Shown here: positions 9,611 through 18,390 of the stretch, piece by piece
Layout: the number at the start of each line of letters is the position of its first letter
Position numbering within the stretch: the first letter of the stretch is position 1
Assembly: GCA_035693615.1 (NCBI GenBank)
Contig: DASSGH010000159.1
Span: forward strand, 31,412 to 95,411
Reading direction: 5' to 3'
DNA: 64,000 nt
Origin: VAZQ01 sp035693615
GTDB lineage: Bacteria; Pseudomonadota; Alphaproteobacteria; Rhizobiales; Xanthobacteraceae
Translations under genes and position numbers: made by a program
Notes under the pieces: generated by a model
What the model was told of the DNA's origin: nothing
Seen by the model: only the letters and a program-made list of their open reading frames with translations
Database searches by the model: none

Positions 9611-10999
9611 ATGCCGCCACTCAGCAATCTCGCCGTCCGCGACATCGAGACCCTGGTCCACCCCTACACCAATCTCGCGATGCTGCGCGAAACCGGTCCA
9701 CTGATCATCGAGCGCGGCGAAGGCGTGTTCGTCTACGATACCGAAGGCAAAGCCTATATCGAAGGCATGGCGGGGCTGTGGTGCACGGCGCTGGGCTACG
9801 GCAACGAAGAGCTGGTCGAAGCCGCGGCGGCGCAGATGCGCAAGCTCTCCTTCGCCCATCTCTTCACCGCCAAGAGCCATGATCCGGCGATCGAGCTTGC
9901 CGAACGGCTCAAGGAGATCGCGCCGGTACCGACGTCGAAGGTGTTCTTCTGCTCGTCGGGCTCGGAGGCGAACGACAGTCAGGTCAAGCTCGTGTGGTAC
10001 CTGAACAACGCGCTCGGCCGGCCGAGAAAAAAGAAGATCATCAGCCGACGCAAAGCCTATCACGGCGTGACCGTGGTGGCGGCCTCGCTCACGGGTCTGG
10101 CCAACAATCATCTCGATTTCGATCTGCCGATCGCGGGCATTCTGCACACTAGCTGTCCCCATCATTATCGCTTCGCGCACGCGGGGGAGACGGAACAGGA
10201 ATTCGCGCGGCGGCTGGCGGGTGAACTGGACGAATTGATTCGCAGCGAGGACCCGGACACCGTTGCCGCCTTCATCGCGGAGCCGGTAATGGGTGCTGGC
10301 GGCGTGATCGTTCCACCGGAAGGCTACTTTCAGGAGATCATGAAGGTTTGCCGAGCCTACGACGTCTACATGATTTCAGATGAGGTGATCTGCGGCTTCG
10401 GCCGCCTGGGAACCATGTTCGGCTGCACGGCGCTCGGCTTCGAGCCTCACTCGATCACGGTGGCCAAGGCGTTGACGTCGGCCTACGTGCCGCTGGCCGC
10501 CCTCACGGTGCCAGAGGTCGCCTACCAGGCAATGTTGGACGAAAGCCGCAAGATCGGCACGTTCGGCCACGGCTTCACTTATTCGGGCCATCCCGTCGCG
10601 GCGGCCGTGGCGCTCAAGGCGCTCGACATCTATGCGCGCGAGCGCATCGCCGAGCAGGCCGTGCGCAAGGCGCCGCAGTTTCAGGGTCGCCTCGCCGCAC
10701 TGGGCGAGCACCCGCTGGTCGGAGAGGCGCGCGGCATCGGCCTCGTCGGCGGCGTCGAGCTCGTCGCCGACAAAAAGACCAAGCGTTCGTTCGAGCCAAA
10801 GGCCGGCGTCGGCGCCCGGGCCGTGCGCTACGCGGAAGAGGAAGGGCTGATCGTCCGGTCCCTGCTCGGCGACATCTTGTCGATCTGCCCACCGCTCATC
10901 ATCGCGCCGGCGGAGATCGATGAGCTCTTCAATCGCCTGGAGCATGCGCTTGATCGCACCCTGGCGTGGGTCAAGCATGAGCGGCTCGTCGACGGCTGA
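9611..10999 (+). CDS. Class III (omega) aminotransferase, PLP-dependent
   Basis: A 462-residue fold-type I aminotransferase. Visible landmarks are FFCSSGSEANDSQVKLVWY near residue 115 (PLP phosphate site), HGVTVVAASLTG near 155, AEPVMGAGGVIVPP near 225, DEVICGFGRLG near 258 and the PLP lysine in SITVAKALTSAYVPL near 287. The pattern matches aspartate aminotransferase family / omega-amino acid:pyruvate transaminases acting on beta-alanine, putrescine or taurine-like amines. ATG 9611 is favoured because GAGGA lies five bases ahead; an upstream ATG at 9599 overlaps the previous stop. It is followed by a hairpin that serves the opposite strand. Confidence 0.87.
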   Translation: MPPLSNLAVRDIETLVHPYTNLAMLRETGPLIIERGEGVFVYDTEGKAYIEGMAGLWCTALGYGNEELVEAAAAQMRKLSFAHLFTAKSHDPAIELAERLKEIAPVPTSKVFFCSSGSEANDSQVKLVWYLNNALGRPRKKKIISRRKAYHGVTVVAASLTGLANNHLDFDLPIAGILHTSCPHHYRFAHAGETEQEFARRLAGELDELIRSEDPDTVAAFIAEPVMGAGGVIVPPEGYFQEIMKVCRAYDVYMISDEVICGFGRLGTMFGCTALGFEPHSITVAKALTSAYVPLAALTVPEVAYQAMLDESRKIGTFGHGFTYSGHPVAAAVALKALDIYARERIAEQAVRKAPQFQGRLAALGEHPLVGEARGIGLVGGVELVADKKTKRSFEPKAGVGARAVRYAEEEGLIVRSLLGDILSICPPLIIAPAEIDELFNRLEHALDRTLAWVKHERLVDG

Positions 11000-11003
11000 C
11001 CGG

Positions 11004-11045
11004 AAAAAAGGGAACGGCGCCGGACTCGCGCCCGACGCCGCTCCC
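11004..11045 (-). terminator. Rho-independent terminator for the L,D-transpeptidase gene
   Basis: Read on the minus strand, a 14-base stem (GGGAGCGGCGTCGG pairing with CCGGCGCCGTTCCC, two G-U pairs) with a short loop is followed directly by six T. It starts 18 bases after the transpeptidase stop. On the plus strand the stem has no T-tract, so it is directional. Confidence 0.8.
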
Positions 11046-11062
11046 AGCCCCCTCGAGCTCCC

Positions 11063-11716
11063 CTAGTTGTGGCCGAAGTCCGCCGCGGCGACCCGCGGCT
11101 CCCCTGATTTCGGCCCCAACACCACGACGATCGCCCCCATCTTGACGCGATTATAGAGATCGATCACGTCCTCGTTGGTCATCCGGATACAGCCCGAGGA
11201 GATCGCATGGCCGATCCACTCCGGTTGGTTCGTGCCATGAATGCGGTAAAGCGTGTCCTTGCCGCTGGAGTAAAGATAGATGCCGCGGGCGCCCATCGGA
11301 TTGGCTGGGCCGCCTTCGACGTAATTTGGAAGTGGGCCGAGGCGCTGCTTTTCGCCCGCGGTCGGGGTCCAGCCCGGCCACTCCTCCTTGCGGCCGACCT
11401 TGGCGACGCCGGTCCAAGACTGCGCCTCCTCGCCCACGATCACGCCGTAGCGGATCGCCTGGTTGTCCGGCAGCACGTAGTAGAGGTAGCGCGCGTCGCT
11501 ATCGACGACGACTGTACCGGGCGCTTCTTTGCGGTGGAACTTGACGATGGCGCGTTGGTACGCCTGGGGAATGCTCACTTTGGCGTATGGGGCATTGGCG
11601 AGCAGTTTCTTGTCCCGCGCGGTCATGCTGGCTTCCGACGCCGGTTCCAGTTGCGCATGCACGCACCCGGCGAGCAAAACCCCGGCCAGCAGCAGTGTGA
11701 ATCCCCGTAGCGCCAT
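11063..11716 (-). CDS. L,D-transpeptidase lipoprotein (YkuD domain)
   Basis: A 217-residue periplasmic enzyme forming 3-3 cross-links in peptidoglycan or attaching proteins to it. The N-terminus MALRGFTLLLAGVLLAGC has a lipobox (LAGC), predicting a lipoprotein. The YkuD catalytic segment is complete: HGTNQPEWIGHAISSGCIRM near residues 155-175, with the conserved His and the Ser-x-Gly-Cys-Ile-Arg cysteine nucleophile. The middle part (YLYYVLPDNQAIRYGVIVG) is typical of the alphaproteobacterial ErfK/YbiS group. It is transcribed alone and ends in a clear terminator. Confidence 0.9.
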   Translation of the reverse strand: MALRGFTLLLAGVLLAGCVHAQLEPASEASMTARDKKLLANAPYAKVSIPQAYQRAIVKFHRKEAPGTVVVDSDARYLYYVLPDNQAIRYGVIVGEEAQSWTGVAKVGRKEEWPGWTPTAGEKQRLGPLPNYVEGGPANPMGARGIYLYSSGKDTLYRIHGTNQPEWIGHAISSGCIRMTNEDVIDLYNRVKMGAIVVVLGPKSGEPRVAAADFGHN

Positions 11717-12219
11717 ACCTGCCCCCCGTCACGCTCTCCGGCGCGCCCCACAATCGGTTCGTCTGAATCCCCCTAGTCGTTAATTAGGTAACGAAAAGGA
11801 TCCTGGAGTGCCAGGGCGATTAGGGCCGGATTCGCTAGTCTTTGGAACCTGTTGCAGGAATGCCGCAGTTTGGAACCGCGCGCGTGGCAAAAGGCTGCCC
11901 ACCGGGCTGAAAGTGGTCTTCCCGGCGTCGCAACCAAGGGTAATGCGCAATGTCTTAACTTCGCATTCACCATGCCGGCCAGGCAGGAGCGCCAAATGCC
12001 CCCCGCTTCTGCGAATGCGCGCGTCGGCCGACCAGGTGAACACCGGGCGCAGGCGTGGAACTGATTTCCTTTTACGGTCTGTTTGAAATGTCACGATAGG
12101 ACACGATTTGTTGCGCATTTCGGCCGCACTCGCTCGTCATTTCGAGCGCGCGCGAAACGCGCCAAGAGCAAACGAACAAGAGTAAGCGAAGTAAAACGAG
12201 AGTCCCCACGGAGCAGCAA
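11717..12219. other. 503-base non-coding stretch between transpeptidase and small ORF
   Basis: No convincing gene is seen on either strand. The stretch begins with the transpeptidase promoter region and contains TTAATTAGGTAACG near 11778, which is AT-rich compared with its surroundings, and ends with the leader of the 63-residue gene. No tRNA, repeat array or clear hairpin-plus-T terminator was found. Confidence 0.5.
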
Positions 12220-12411
12220 ATGACCAAGAACAATGCGGCGCAATCCCACGATAATCCCCGCCGGGACGCGCCGAATCTCGACAGCCGCTACGGCCAAATT
12301 GGAATCTCCGCGGTTGCTGCCGCGCTGCCGTATCAGAGCGAAGTCAAGAATCCGGCTTACGCACCTGCCGCGCAAAACGTTGAGAAGTGGAACGCCGACA
12401 AGGCGGCCTGA
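12220..12411 (+). CDS. Small conserved hypothetical protein (63 aa)
   Basis: A 63-residue hydrophilic protein without signal or membrane segment. GGAG lies seven bases before the ATG. It has the look of a conserved small Hyphomicrobiales protein: HDNPRRDAPNLDSRYG, then GISAVAAALPY, NPAYAP and a terminal EKWNADKAA. The composition is not that of random frame translation (few Arg/Pro/Ala runs compared with out-of-frame reading here). Function unknown. It lies between non-coding stretches and is followed by a perfect inverted repeat and corA. Confidence 0.6.
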   Translation: MTKNNAAQSHDNPRRDAPNLDSRYGQIGISAVAAALPYQSEVKNPAYAPAAQNVEKWNADKAA

Positions 12412-12529
12412 CCACCTCGCGCGGACCCGACGCCAGCTGCCGCCCACATCCCAGACGCAGGCGGTTCCGCACGTCGCGGGGTTGGGCGCTTGCTTGCGTC
12501 ACCTCGTCATTGTCCTTGCAAGGTAAGCC

Positions 12530-12557
12530 TTGATTGGGCCATGACTGGCCCAATCAA
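12530..12557. repeat. Perfect 11-bp inverted repeat upstream of corA
   Basis: TTGATTGGGCC, six bases (ATGACT), then GGCCCAATCAA. The palindrome ends 56 bases before the corA start and is not followed by a T-tract, so it is more likely an operator or mRNA leader hairpin than a simple terminator. Confidence 0.7.
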
Positions 12558-12613
12558 TGCCCGAGCGCGCAACGTGCTTGCCCAGTGGATGCGCGGGGCT
12601 CGGCGGAGGGGTC

Positions 12614-13591
12614 ATGCTGTCGGTCTACGTCCCGCGCGGCGCATCACTTGAGCGTGTGCCGATTACATCAGATGCGGCGGCCGCTGAGAACGCGGTCTGG
12701 TTCGACCTCGTCAACCCCAACCTCGAGGAAGATAAGGCCGTCGAGCGTCAGGTCGGCATATCCATTCCCACGCGCGAAGAAATGCAGGAAATCGAGGTGA
12801 CGAGCCGGCTCTACTCGGAAAACGGCGCGCGTTACATGACGGCCACGCTGATGTGCCAGTCGGATACCGTGACGCCGAAGACCACACCGGTGACCTTCAT
12901 CTTGTCCGACCATCGGCTCATCACGGTGCGTTACGACGACCCGCGTCCGTTCATGATCGTCGGCAATAAGCTAGCGCGGGTTTGCCCGCCGGCCGTGACC
13001 GGAGAAGGGGTGTTGATCGACCTGCTCGACGCGGTCATTGATCGTGCGGCGGACATTCTGGAACGCATCGGTTCGGAGGTCGATCAGATCTCGCACGATA
13101 TCTTCGAGCCAGAGGCCGAGGGTGCCGATCGCACTCGCAGCTACAACGAGATTCTCAAGGCGATCGGGAAAAAAGGCGACCTCGCTTCCAAGGTGCGCGA
13201 GAGTCTAGTGTCGATCGGGCGGCTGTTGCTCTACCTCGCCAACGAAGCGGACAGCATGCGGTGGGCGAAAGAGCCGCGCGCTCAACTTCGCGGTATGCAG
13301 CGCGACGTACACTCGTTGTCCGACCATGCCGCCTATCTTTCCAACAAAATTCAGTTCCTGCTCGATGCCATGCTCGGGGTGGTCACCATCGAGCAGAACA
13401 ATGTCATCAAGATATTTTCGGTGGCGGCCGTGGCGCTGATGCCGCCGACGCTGATTGCGTCGATCTATGGCATGAATTTCAAGCACATGCCCGAGCTCGA
13501 CTGGTGGTTAGGCTATCCACTCGCCATCGTGCTAATGCTGCTCGCATCCGCTCTGCCGTACTTCTTCTTCAAGTGGAAGAAGTGGCTTTGA
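12614..13591 (+). CDS. corA: CorA-family magnesium/divalent cation channel
   Basis: A 325-residue CorA protein. The cytosolic N-terminal domain (1-260) has the usual WFDLVNPNLEEDKAVE, DHRLITVRYDDPRPF and long helices (EADSMRWAKEPR region). Two C-terminal membrane helices follow, with the diagnostic loop YGMNFKHMPELDWWLGYP near 280-297; the GMN signature selects Mg2+/Co2+. The protein ends in the basic tail FFFKWKKWL. ATG 12614 is preferred over an upstream ATG because GGAGGGG sits just ahead and the family start (MLSVYVP) fits. It is convergent with an SDR gene. Confidence 0.9.
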   Translation: MLSVYVPRGASLERVPITSDAAAAENAVWFDLVNPNLEEDKAVERQVGISIPTREEMQEIEVTSRLYSENGARYMTATLMCQSDTVTPKTTPVTFILSDHRLITVRYDDPRPFMIVGNKLARVCPPAVTGEGVLIDLLDAVIDRAADILERIGSEVDQISHDIFEPEAEGADRTRSYNEILKAIGKKGDLASKVRESLVSIGRLLLYLANEADSMRWAKEPRAQLRGMQRDVHSLSDHAAYLSNKIQFLLDAMLGVVTIEQNNVIKIFSVAAVALMPPTLIASIYGMNFKHMPELDWWLGYPLAIVLMLLASALPYFFFKWKKWL

Positions 13592-13605
13592 GCCGAACGA
13601 GCATC

Positions 13606-13633
13606 GCCGGGGAAGGGACGATCACCCCCCGGC
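13606..13633. terminator. Hairpin between convergent corA and SDR genes
   Basis: GCCGGGG and CCCCGGC form a 7-bp GC stem with a 14-base loop in the 49-bp gap between two convergent stops. There is no proper T-tract on either strand, so termination here is only suggested by position. Confidence 0.35.
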
Positions 13634-13640
13634 TTCGCCC

Positions 13641-14396
13641 TCAGACGTGCTGACCGCCGTTGATGTGGATCTCGGCACCGTTCACGTAAGACGAAGTCTC
13701 GGTGCACAGCACATAGATGATCTTGGCAACCTCGTCGGGGGTACCCAGGCGATGCATTGGAATTTGGTGGGCCACGATCTCTGAGGTGCCGGGGGAAAGG
13801 ATCGTAGTGTCGATTTCGCCCGGAGCGATGGCGTTGACGCGGATGCCAAGGGGTCCGAAGTCGGCCGCCATCTCGCGGGTCAGCGCGGCAAGCGCTGCCT
13901 TCGAGGTGGAGTAGGCTGCGCCCGCGAAGGGATGCACCCGCGAGCCGGCGATTGAGGTGACGTTGACCACCGAGCCCTTGGCAACCTTGAGCTCTTCGAG
14001 GAGGCCGCGCGCGAGCATGATCGGTGCGAAGAAGTTCACGCGGAACACGTGGTCCCAAACGTCGACGGTGGTATCGATCGACGAGAGCCGCTTGCCGCCG
14101 TCCGCCTTGGGCGAGATCGCGGCGTTATTGACCAGGGCGTGCAGTTCGCCGTTCTCCAGCCGTTGCTTGATTTCCGCGATGGCGTGGAGCGTACGTTCGG
14201 GATCGGCAAGATCGACCTGGATGTGATCCTCCGGCCCCATTTCCCACGGGCAGTTTTCCGGAAAGGGATGCCGCGAGCAGGTGATCACGCGCCACCCGGC
14301 CGCCGAAAATCGCTTGACTGTGGCGTGGCCGATCCCACGGCTCGCGCCCGTGAGCAGGAGCGCACGGCGCGGCTGGTTCGAGTGCGGCGTTGCCAT
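13641..14396 (-). CDS. SDR-family oxidoreductase
   Basis: A 251-residue classical short-chain dehydrogenase. Cofactor motif LTGASRGIGHATV starts near residue 15, NNAAISPKADG near 97, catalytic SIAGSRVHPFAGAAYSTSKAAL (Ser-Tyr-Lys) near 145-165, and NAIAPGEIDT near 188. An Arg after the Gly-rich turn (SRHPFPENC) would suit NADP(H). The substrate is unknown. ATG 14396 lacks a ribosome site; a TTG 15 bases upstream has GGAG at good spacing and could be the real start. Confidence 0.85.
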   Translation of the reverse strand: MATPHSNQPRRALLLTGASRGIGHATVKRFSAAGWRVITCSRHPFPENCPWEMGPEDHIQVDLADPERTLHAIAEIKQRLENGELHALVNNAAISPKADGGKRLSSIDTTVDVWDHVFRVNFFAPIMLARGLLEELKVAKGSVVNVTSIAGSRVHPFAGAAYSTSKAALAALTREMAADFGPLGIRVNAIAPGEIDTTILSPGTSEIVAHQIPMHRLGTPDEVAKIIYVLCTETSSYVNGAEIHINGGQHV

Positions 14397-14496
14397 GGAG
14401 GGTTGATCCAAAAAAGCTCCGCAATGCTAAAGGGCTTTGCGCTCCGGCGCCATTGCGCTTTCTGGCGCTAACCGGCCCGGTTACCGCAGGAAGACC

Positions 14497-15138
14497 TCAC
14501 GGATAGAGCCGAGCCTTGCGCCAGGGCGCATCGAGCGCTTCGCGACGAAACTCGAGCCGGTCATGCAGCCGAAACGGGCGCTCTTGCCAGAACTCGATCT
14601 GAAGAGGCCGCAGGCGATAGCCGGTCCAGTTCGGCGGTCGTGGCACCGTTCCTAGGCCGAATTTCCCGGTGTAGTACGCGATCGCCTTCTCGAACGCGTG
14701 GGGGCTCTCGAGCGGCGCCGACTGCTTGCTAGCCCAGGCGCCGATCTGGGTCAGCCGCGGGCGGGTCGCGAAATAAGCGTCCGCTTCCGCGTCTTCGATT
14801 CGTTCCACCGGCCCGCGCAGCCGCACCTGCCGATTCGCCGACTTCCAATGAAAGAGCAGCGCGGCTTTCTGCTCTCGATCCAACTCGTGCCCTTTTTGGC
14901 TGTCGACATTGGTGTAGAACACGAACCCAGCCGCGCCGAAGCCTTTCATCAGCACCATGCGGACATTGGGCAGGCCATCCGCATCGACCGTGGCCAGCGA
15001 CATCGCGGTGGGATCGCGCGGCTCGCTGCGGGCCGCTTGCTCGAACCAGGTGGCAAACAGGCGCAGAGGCTCATCGGCTTCGATCAAATCACCGCTTGTT
15101 AACCCGCTGGGGTGTTGTATCGGAGCTGATTCAGACAT
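14497..15138 (-). CDS. pdxH: Pyridoxine/pyridoxamine 5'-phosphate oxidase
   Basis: A 213-residue FMN enzyme converting PNP or PMP to pyridoxal 5'-phosphate, the last step of vitamin B6 synthesis and salvage. Family landmarks: AMSLATVDADGLPNVRMVLMKG near residue 45, GFVFYTNVDSQKGHELD, AALLFHWKSANRQVRLRG near 88, PPNWTGYRLRPLQIEFWQ near 175 and the C-terminal PWRKARLYP. Length is normal. It is divergent from a lipoprotein gene 86 bp away. Confidence 0.95.
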   Translation of the reverse strand: MSESAPIQHPSGLTSGDLIEADEPLRLFATWFEQAARSEPRDPTAMSLATVDADGLPNVRMVLMKGFGAAGFVFYTNVDSQKGHELDREQKAALLFHWKSANRQVRLRGPVERIEDAEADAYFATRPRLTQIGAWASKQSAPLESPHAFEKAIAYYTGKFGLGTVPRPPNWTGYRLRPLQIEFWQERPFRLHDRLEFRREALDAPWRKARLYP

Positions 15139-15223
15139 TCCGCGGGTAACCCGGATGATGGCGTCGCCGCCGAGGTCGCTCGTCCGGCAGGGCCGTTATA
15201 GAGGAAGGAGGGGCGCAATTCAC

Positions 15224-15661
15224 GTGGTAGCGCGATGGATCGCGACGGGACCCTGGCTGCTCGTCCTGGCGCTTACGGGTGGTGGCTGTAGTCTTGCTTA
15301 TCGGCTCGACACCACGCTCGGCAAACGCAACGGCGCCGATCAGACGGACTCGCAGCGATCGATGCCGGCGAACGCGACCGCGGAGATGCCCTCCGAGGGC
15401 GACCTCGCGATGGCGCGCGCCGCCGTGAGCGAGGTCTTGAGCAAGGGCGCCAGCAGCGTGCCTTGGGAAAACCCAAGGACGGGGACGCATGGTACGGTCA
15501 CGCCGCTCGCCTCGCTCTACAGTCAAAACGGGATCCCTTGCCGGGACTTCCTCGCGAGCTTCGTGAAGAGTGGCAGCGAATCGTGGTTGCAAGGGGCAGC
15601 CTGCCGGGCCAAGCGCGGGAGCTGGGAAGTGCGCGATTTGCGGCCTTGGAGCAACAGCTAG
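15224..15661 (+). CDS. RT0821/Lpp0805-type surface lipoprotein
   Basis: A 145-residue predicted lipoprotein. GTG 15224 is chosen because GAGGAAGGAGGGG lies about ten bases ahead and because it gives a compact signal ending in ALTGGGC (lipobox). The mature part shows AVSEVLSKGASSVPWENPRTG, GTVTPLASLYSQNGIPCRDFLASF and GAACRAKRGSWEV, the pattern of the short surface antigens found in Rickettsiales and Hyphomicrobiales. Function unknown, probably envelope. It is followed after 229 bp by a DnaJ-like gene on the same strand. Confidence 0.72.
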   Translation: MVARWIATGPWLLVLALTGGGCSLAYRLDTTLGKRNGADQTDSQRSMPANATAEMPSEGDLAMARAAVSEVLSKGASSVPWENPRTGTHGTVTPLASLYSQNGIPCRDFLASFVKSGSESWLQGAACRAKRGSWEVRDLRPWSNS

Positions 15662-15890
15662 GGGTTGCGGCCGTTCCGGACCGGCCGAAACGCGAACGCG
15701 CCGCGCGGTTAGGCCGAGAGTGCGTCCGGGTCGAACGGACTTGCAAGGCGAATTGCCGCATCAGTGCCGGAGACCGCACGTAGGTCTGCGGTTCTCTCGT
15801 TGCGCTCCGGGGCAGCCCCCACCACATTATGGGCACGATTGGGGCACTGACCGGCACAAAAACCTACGACTTGCCTGGGAGAGACTGAGG

Positions 15891-16859
15891 ATGCGTGACC
15901 CCTACGAGGTCCTTGGGGTATCGAAGACCGCGAGCGCCGCGGAGATCAAGAGCGCCTTCCGCCGGCAAGCGAAGAAGCTGCATCCGGACGCCAATAAGCA
16001 CGACCCGAGGGCGGCGGGGCGCTTTGCGGAACTCAACACGGCTTACGAAATCCTCGGCGAGGAGAAAAAACGCAAGGCCTTCGATCGTGGCGAGATCGAC
16101 GCGGAAGGCAAGCCGCGCTTCCAGGGCTTTGAAGGTTTCACCCGCGGCCGCGGGCAGGGTGGCTTCAACTCCGACGCTTTCGAAACCTTCAGCTGGGGGC
16201 GCGACGGCTTTCAACACACGCGCGGTCGCGGCGGATTTGGTGGCTTCGGCGCGTTCGAGGATATTCTCAAGGAGGCATTCGGCGGCGCGTCGCGTGCGGG
16301 GCGGCCGGCCGGTTTCGAGCGGGAGGATTTCGCCCGCTCGGGCCAGGACATCAGTGCGGCGCTTACGATCACGCTGGCGGAGGCAGCCATCGGGGCGCAC
16401 AAGCGCGTAAAATTGCCGACCGGTCGAGAGGTCGAGGTGAAAATCCCGCCCGGGCTGAACGACGGCCAGACCATCCGCCTGAAGGGCCAAGGGCTCGCCG
16501 GCGCCGGCCGAGCCGGCGACCTTCTCATCACGGTGTCGGTCGCGCCGCATCCACTATTTGCGCGCGCGGGAGCCGATCTGCGGCTCGACATTCCGATCAC
16601 GCTTTACGAGGCGGTTCTCGGCGCCAAAGTGCGCGTGCCGACGCTCGACGGGGCGGTCGAGGTGGCCATCCCGGCCGGCACCAGTTCCGGGCGTACCTTT
16701 CGCCTGAAAAGCAAGGGCTTTCCCGCAAAGGAGGGCAAAGGCGATCTGCTCGCCACCGTGCGAATCATGTTGCCCGAGGGTGGCGACGCCGAGCTTGAAG
16801 AGCTCATGCGTCAATGGCGCAAGGCCAAGTCCTATGATCCGAGAAAGGGCATGGGGTGA
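15891..16859 (+). CDS. DnaJ-type co-chaperone without zinc finger (CbpA-like)
   Basis: A 322-residue J-protein. The J domain occupies residues 1-68 with the HPD motif (KKLHPDANKHD) that stimulates DnaK; a Gly/Phe-rich linker (about 75-145, GRGQGGF, RGGFGGFGAFEDILKEAFGG) follows; then the two beta-barrel substrate-binding domains (ISAALTITLAEAAIGAHKRV, VPTLDGAVEVAIPAGTSSG). The CxxCxGxG zinc repeats of DnaJ are absent, so it is a type II protein like CbpA. ATG 15891 is the natural start although the frame is open further upstream. Confidence 0.9.
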   Translation: MRDPYEVLGVSKTASAAEIKSAFRRQAKKLHPDANKHDPRAAGRFAELNTAYEILGEEKKRKAFDRGEIDAEGKPRFQGFEGFTRGRGQGGFNSDAFETFSWGRDGFQHTRGRGGFGGFGAFEDILKEAFGGASRAGRPAGFEREDFARSGQDISAALTITLAEAAIGAHKRVKLPTGREVEVKIPPGLNDGQTIRLKGQGLAGAGRAGDLLITVSVAPHPLFARAGADLRLDIPITLYEAVLGAKVRVPTLDGAVEVAIPAGTSSGRTFRLKSKGFPAKEGKGDLLATVRIMLPEGGDAELEELMRQWRKAKSYDPRKGMG

Positions 16860-16879
16860 GCGCGGGCCCGATGCCTGCG

Positions 16880-17659
16880 CTATTTCGCCTGCGTGCCTTT
16901 GTCGATCTGATCATAGGCGGCTTGCGCGATACTGAGCAGGCGCTCGCGCTCGGGCGGTCCACTCACCACGTAAGCGAGGCCGCGCTCGACCCAATATAAG
17001 GCGGCGAAGCGATCTCCCTCGCGATAGCGCATGGCGGTCTGCGGCGAATCCGTGCGCGCGTAGTAGATGGTAAAGCGCTCGCCGGAGGGGCCTTCGTACA
17101 TGCAGAACGCCGCCGGACCGAACGGGCCGGGCAACAGGCGCCCGCCGACCAGCTTCAATCCGCTCGGTTCGAGGTTTGGGATCTGCAGCTCGTAGTCGAG
17201 GCGTTTCGATAGCCACTGGACCAAATGCGGTCGCTCGCCGCCGGTGACCTCGACCGGATGACGTACCTCGACCACGTACACTTTGTGGGCCTCGAGCGCC
17301 TGTGCGGTGAACGTCGCGAAGCGAGAAGGCGCCGCCGCCGATGCGCCATGCGCCATCCAGCCGACCACCCCGCCGGTGAGAAATGCCAGGACCACTGCCG
17401 CGGCCGCGGCACCACGCCAGGAGGGCGCGCCGCGGGCGAGATTATCGAGATCGAAACGCGCCGGAACCGGTTCGGAGGCGAGCATGCCGAAGCGCGCCCG
17501 GATCGCGTCGGCCTGCGCGCGCCACTGGGCGACGCGAGCGGCATCTTCCGGATGTGAGGCGAGCCACGTCTCGACGGCGGCACGGCGGTCGGGTGCAAGC
17601 TCGCCATCGACGTAGGCGTGCAGCTCCTCCTCCGTCACGGGTAGGTTTTGATCAATCAT
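16880..17659 (-). CDS. Anti-sigma factor (membrane, zinc-less N-terminal domain)
   Basis: A 259-residue protein with an N-terminal anti-sigma-like domain (VTEEELHAYVDGELAPDRRAAVETWLASHPEDAARV, residues 8-43), one membrane helix (WRGAAAAAVVLAFLTGGVVGWMAHG, about 88-112) and a periplasmic domain. The canonical HxxxCxxC zinc motif is missing. It starts 16 bases after the ECF sigma gene on the same strand, the normal partner arrangement. AGGAAAAGGAC precedes ATG 17659. It probably holds the sigma factor at the membrane until an envelope signal; the signal is unknown. Confidence 0.82.
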   Translation of the reverse strand: MIDQNLPVTEEELHAYVDGELAPDRRAAVETWLASHPEDAARVAQWRAQADAIRARFGMLASEPVPARFDLDNLARGAPSWRGAAAAAVVLAFLTGGVVGWMAHGASAAAPSRFATFTAQALEAHKVYVVEVRHPVEVTGGERPHLVQWLSKRLDYELQIPNLEPSGLKLVGGRLLPGPFGPAAFCMYEGPSGERFTIYYARTDSPQTAMRYREGDRFAALYWVERGLAYVVSGPPERERLLSIAQAAYDQIDKGTQAK

Positions 17660-17675
17660 CGTCCTTTTCCTCGAG

Positions 17676-18167
17676 TTATTTGATACGGCGCAGCGCTGGG
17701 CGCTCGCCATCGAGATAAGCTTTGATCTGCAGGCGCGCCCGCGCGAGTCGCGACATCACCGTTCCGATCGGCACGCCCTGCACTTGGGCGACTTCGCGGT
17801 AACTGAGACCTTCGAGCACGACCAGAAGCAGCGCCGAGCGCTGATCCTCGACCAGCGACGCAAGCGCTCGCTCGATATCACGCGCTCCCGCCTCGGGCCC
17901 GGCCACATCGGCCGCATCGTTATCCTCGATCGCCTGTAAAGCGGGACGCCGCGCCAAGGCACGCAGCCGATTGCGGTTGAGGTTGGTCAGAATGGTGTAG
18001 AGCCAGCTGCGAATATCGCCGCCATGAAACAGATGCTCTGACCTAAGCGCCCGCACCAGCGTGTCCTGGACGAGATCGTCGGCAAGCTCGCGATTGCGAG
18101 TGAGAGCCCGCGCATAGCGTCGCAGCGCCGGTACCGCGGCCTCGATTCCTTCGCGGAAACCACTCAA
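17676..18167 (-). CDS. ECF-type RNA polymerase sigma factor
   Basis: A 163-residue group 4 sigma factor. Region 2 shows LRRYARALTRNRELADDLVQDTLVRAL and IRSWLYTILTNLNRNRLR (about 10-75); region 4 shows DQRSALLLVVLEGLSYREVAQVQGVPIGTVMSRLARAR (about 110-150). The start is placed at TTG 18167, where GAGGGAGAGG gives a strong ribosome site; no ATG is suitable. It is paired with the downstream anti-sigma gene and divergent from fabI. Confidence 0.85.
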   Translation of the reverse strand: MSGFREGIEAAVPALRRYARALTRNRELADDLVQDTLVRALRSEHLFHGGDIRSWLYTILTNLNRNRLRALARRPALQAIEDNDAADVAGPEAGARDIERALASLVEDQRSALLLVVLEGLSYREVAQVQGVPIGTVMSRLARARLQIKAYLDGERPALRRIK

Positions 18168-18390
18168 TACCCTCTCCCTCCCAGTCGCCGCAAAGGATCG
18201 CCGGCTTTGGATAACGTGCGCGCAGCGTCGATCTTCGTCACACCTATCGATACCATACGGACAAACACTAAGCGCCAAGCGATATTCCCGCCGCTGATGG
18301 TACGGACGTGGCGAAGAGTGGCGGCTGCTTGTGGGGCTTCTCCCCCTGTGTCATAGGGAGACTCGCGGTCGCGGGCCAGCGAGGGAGATC

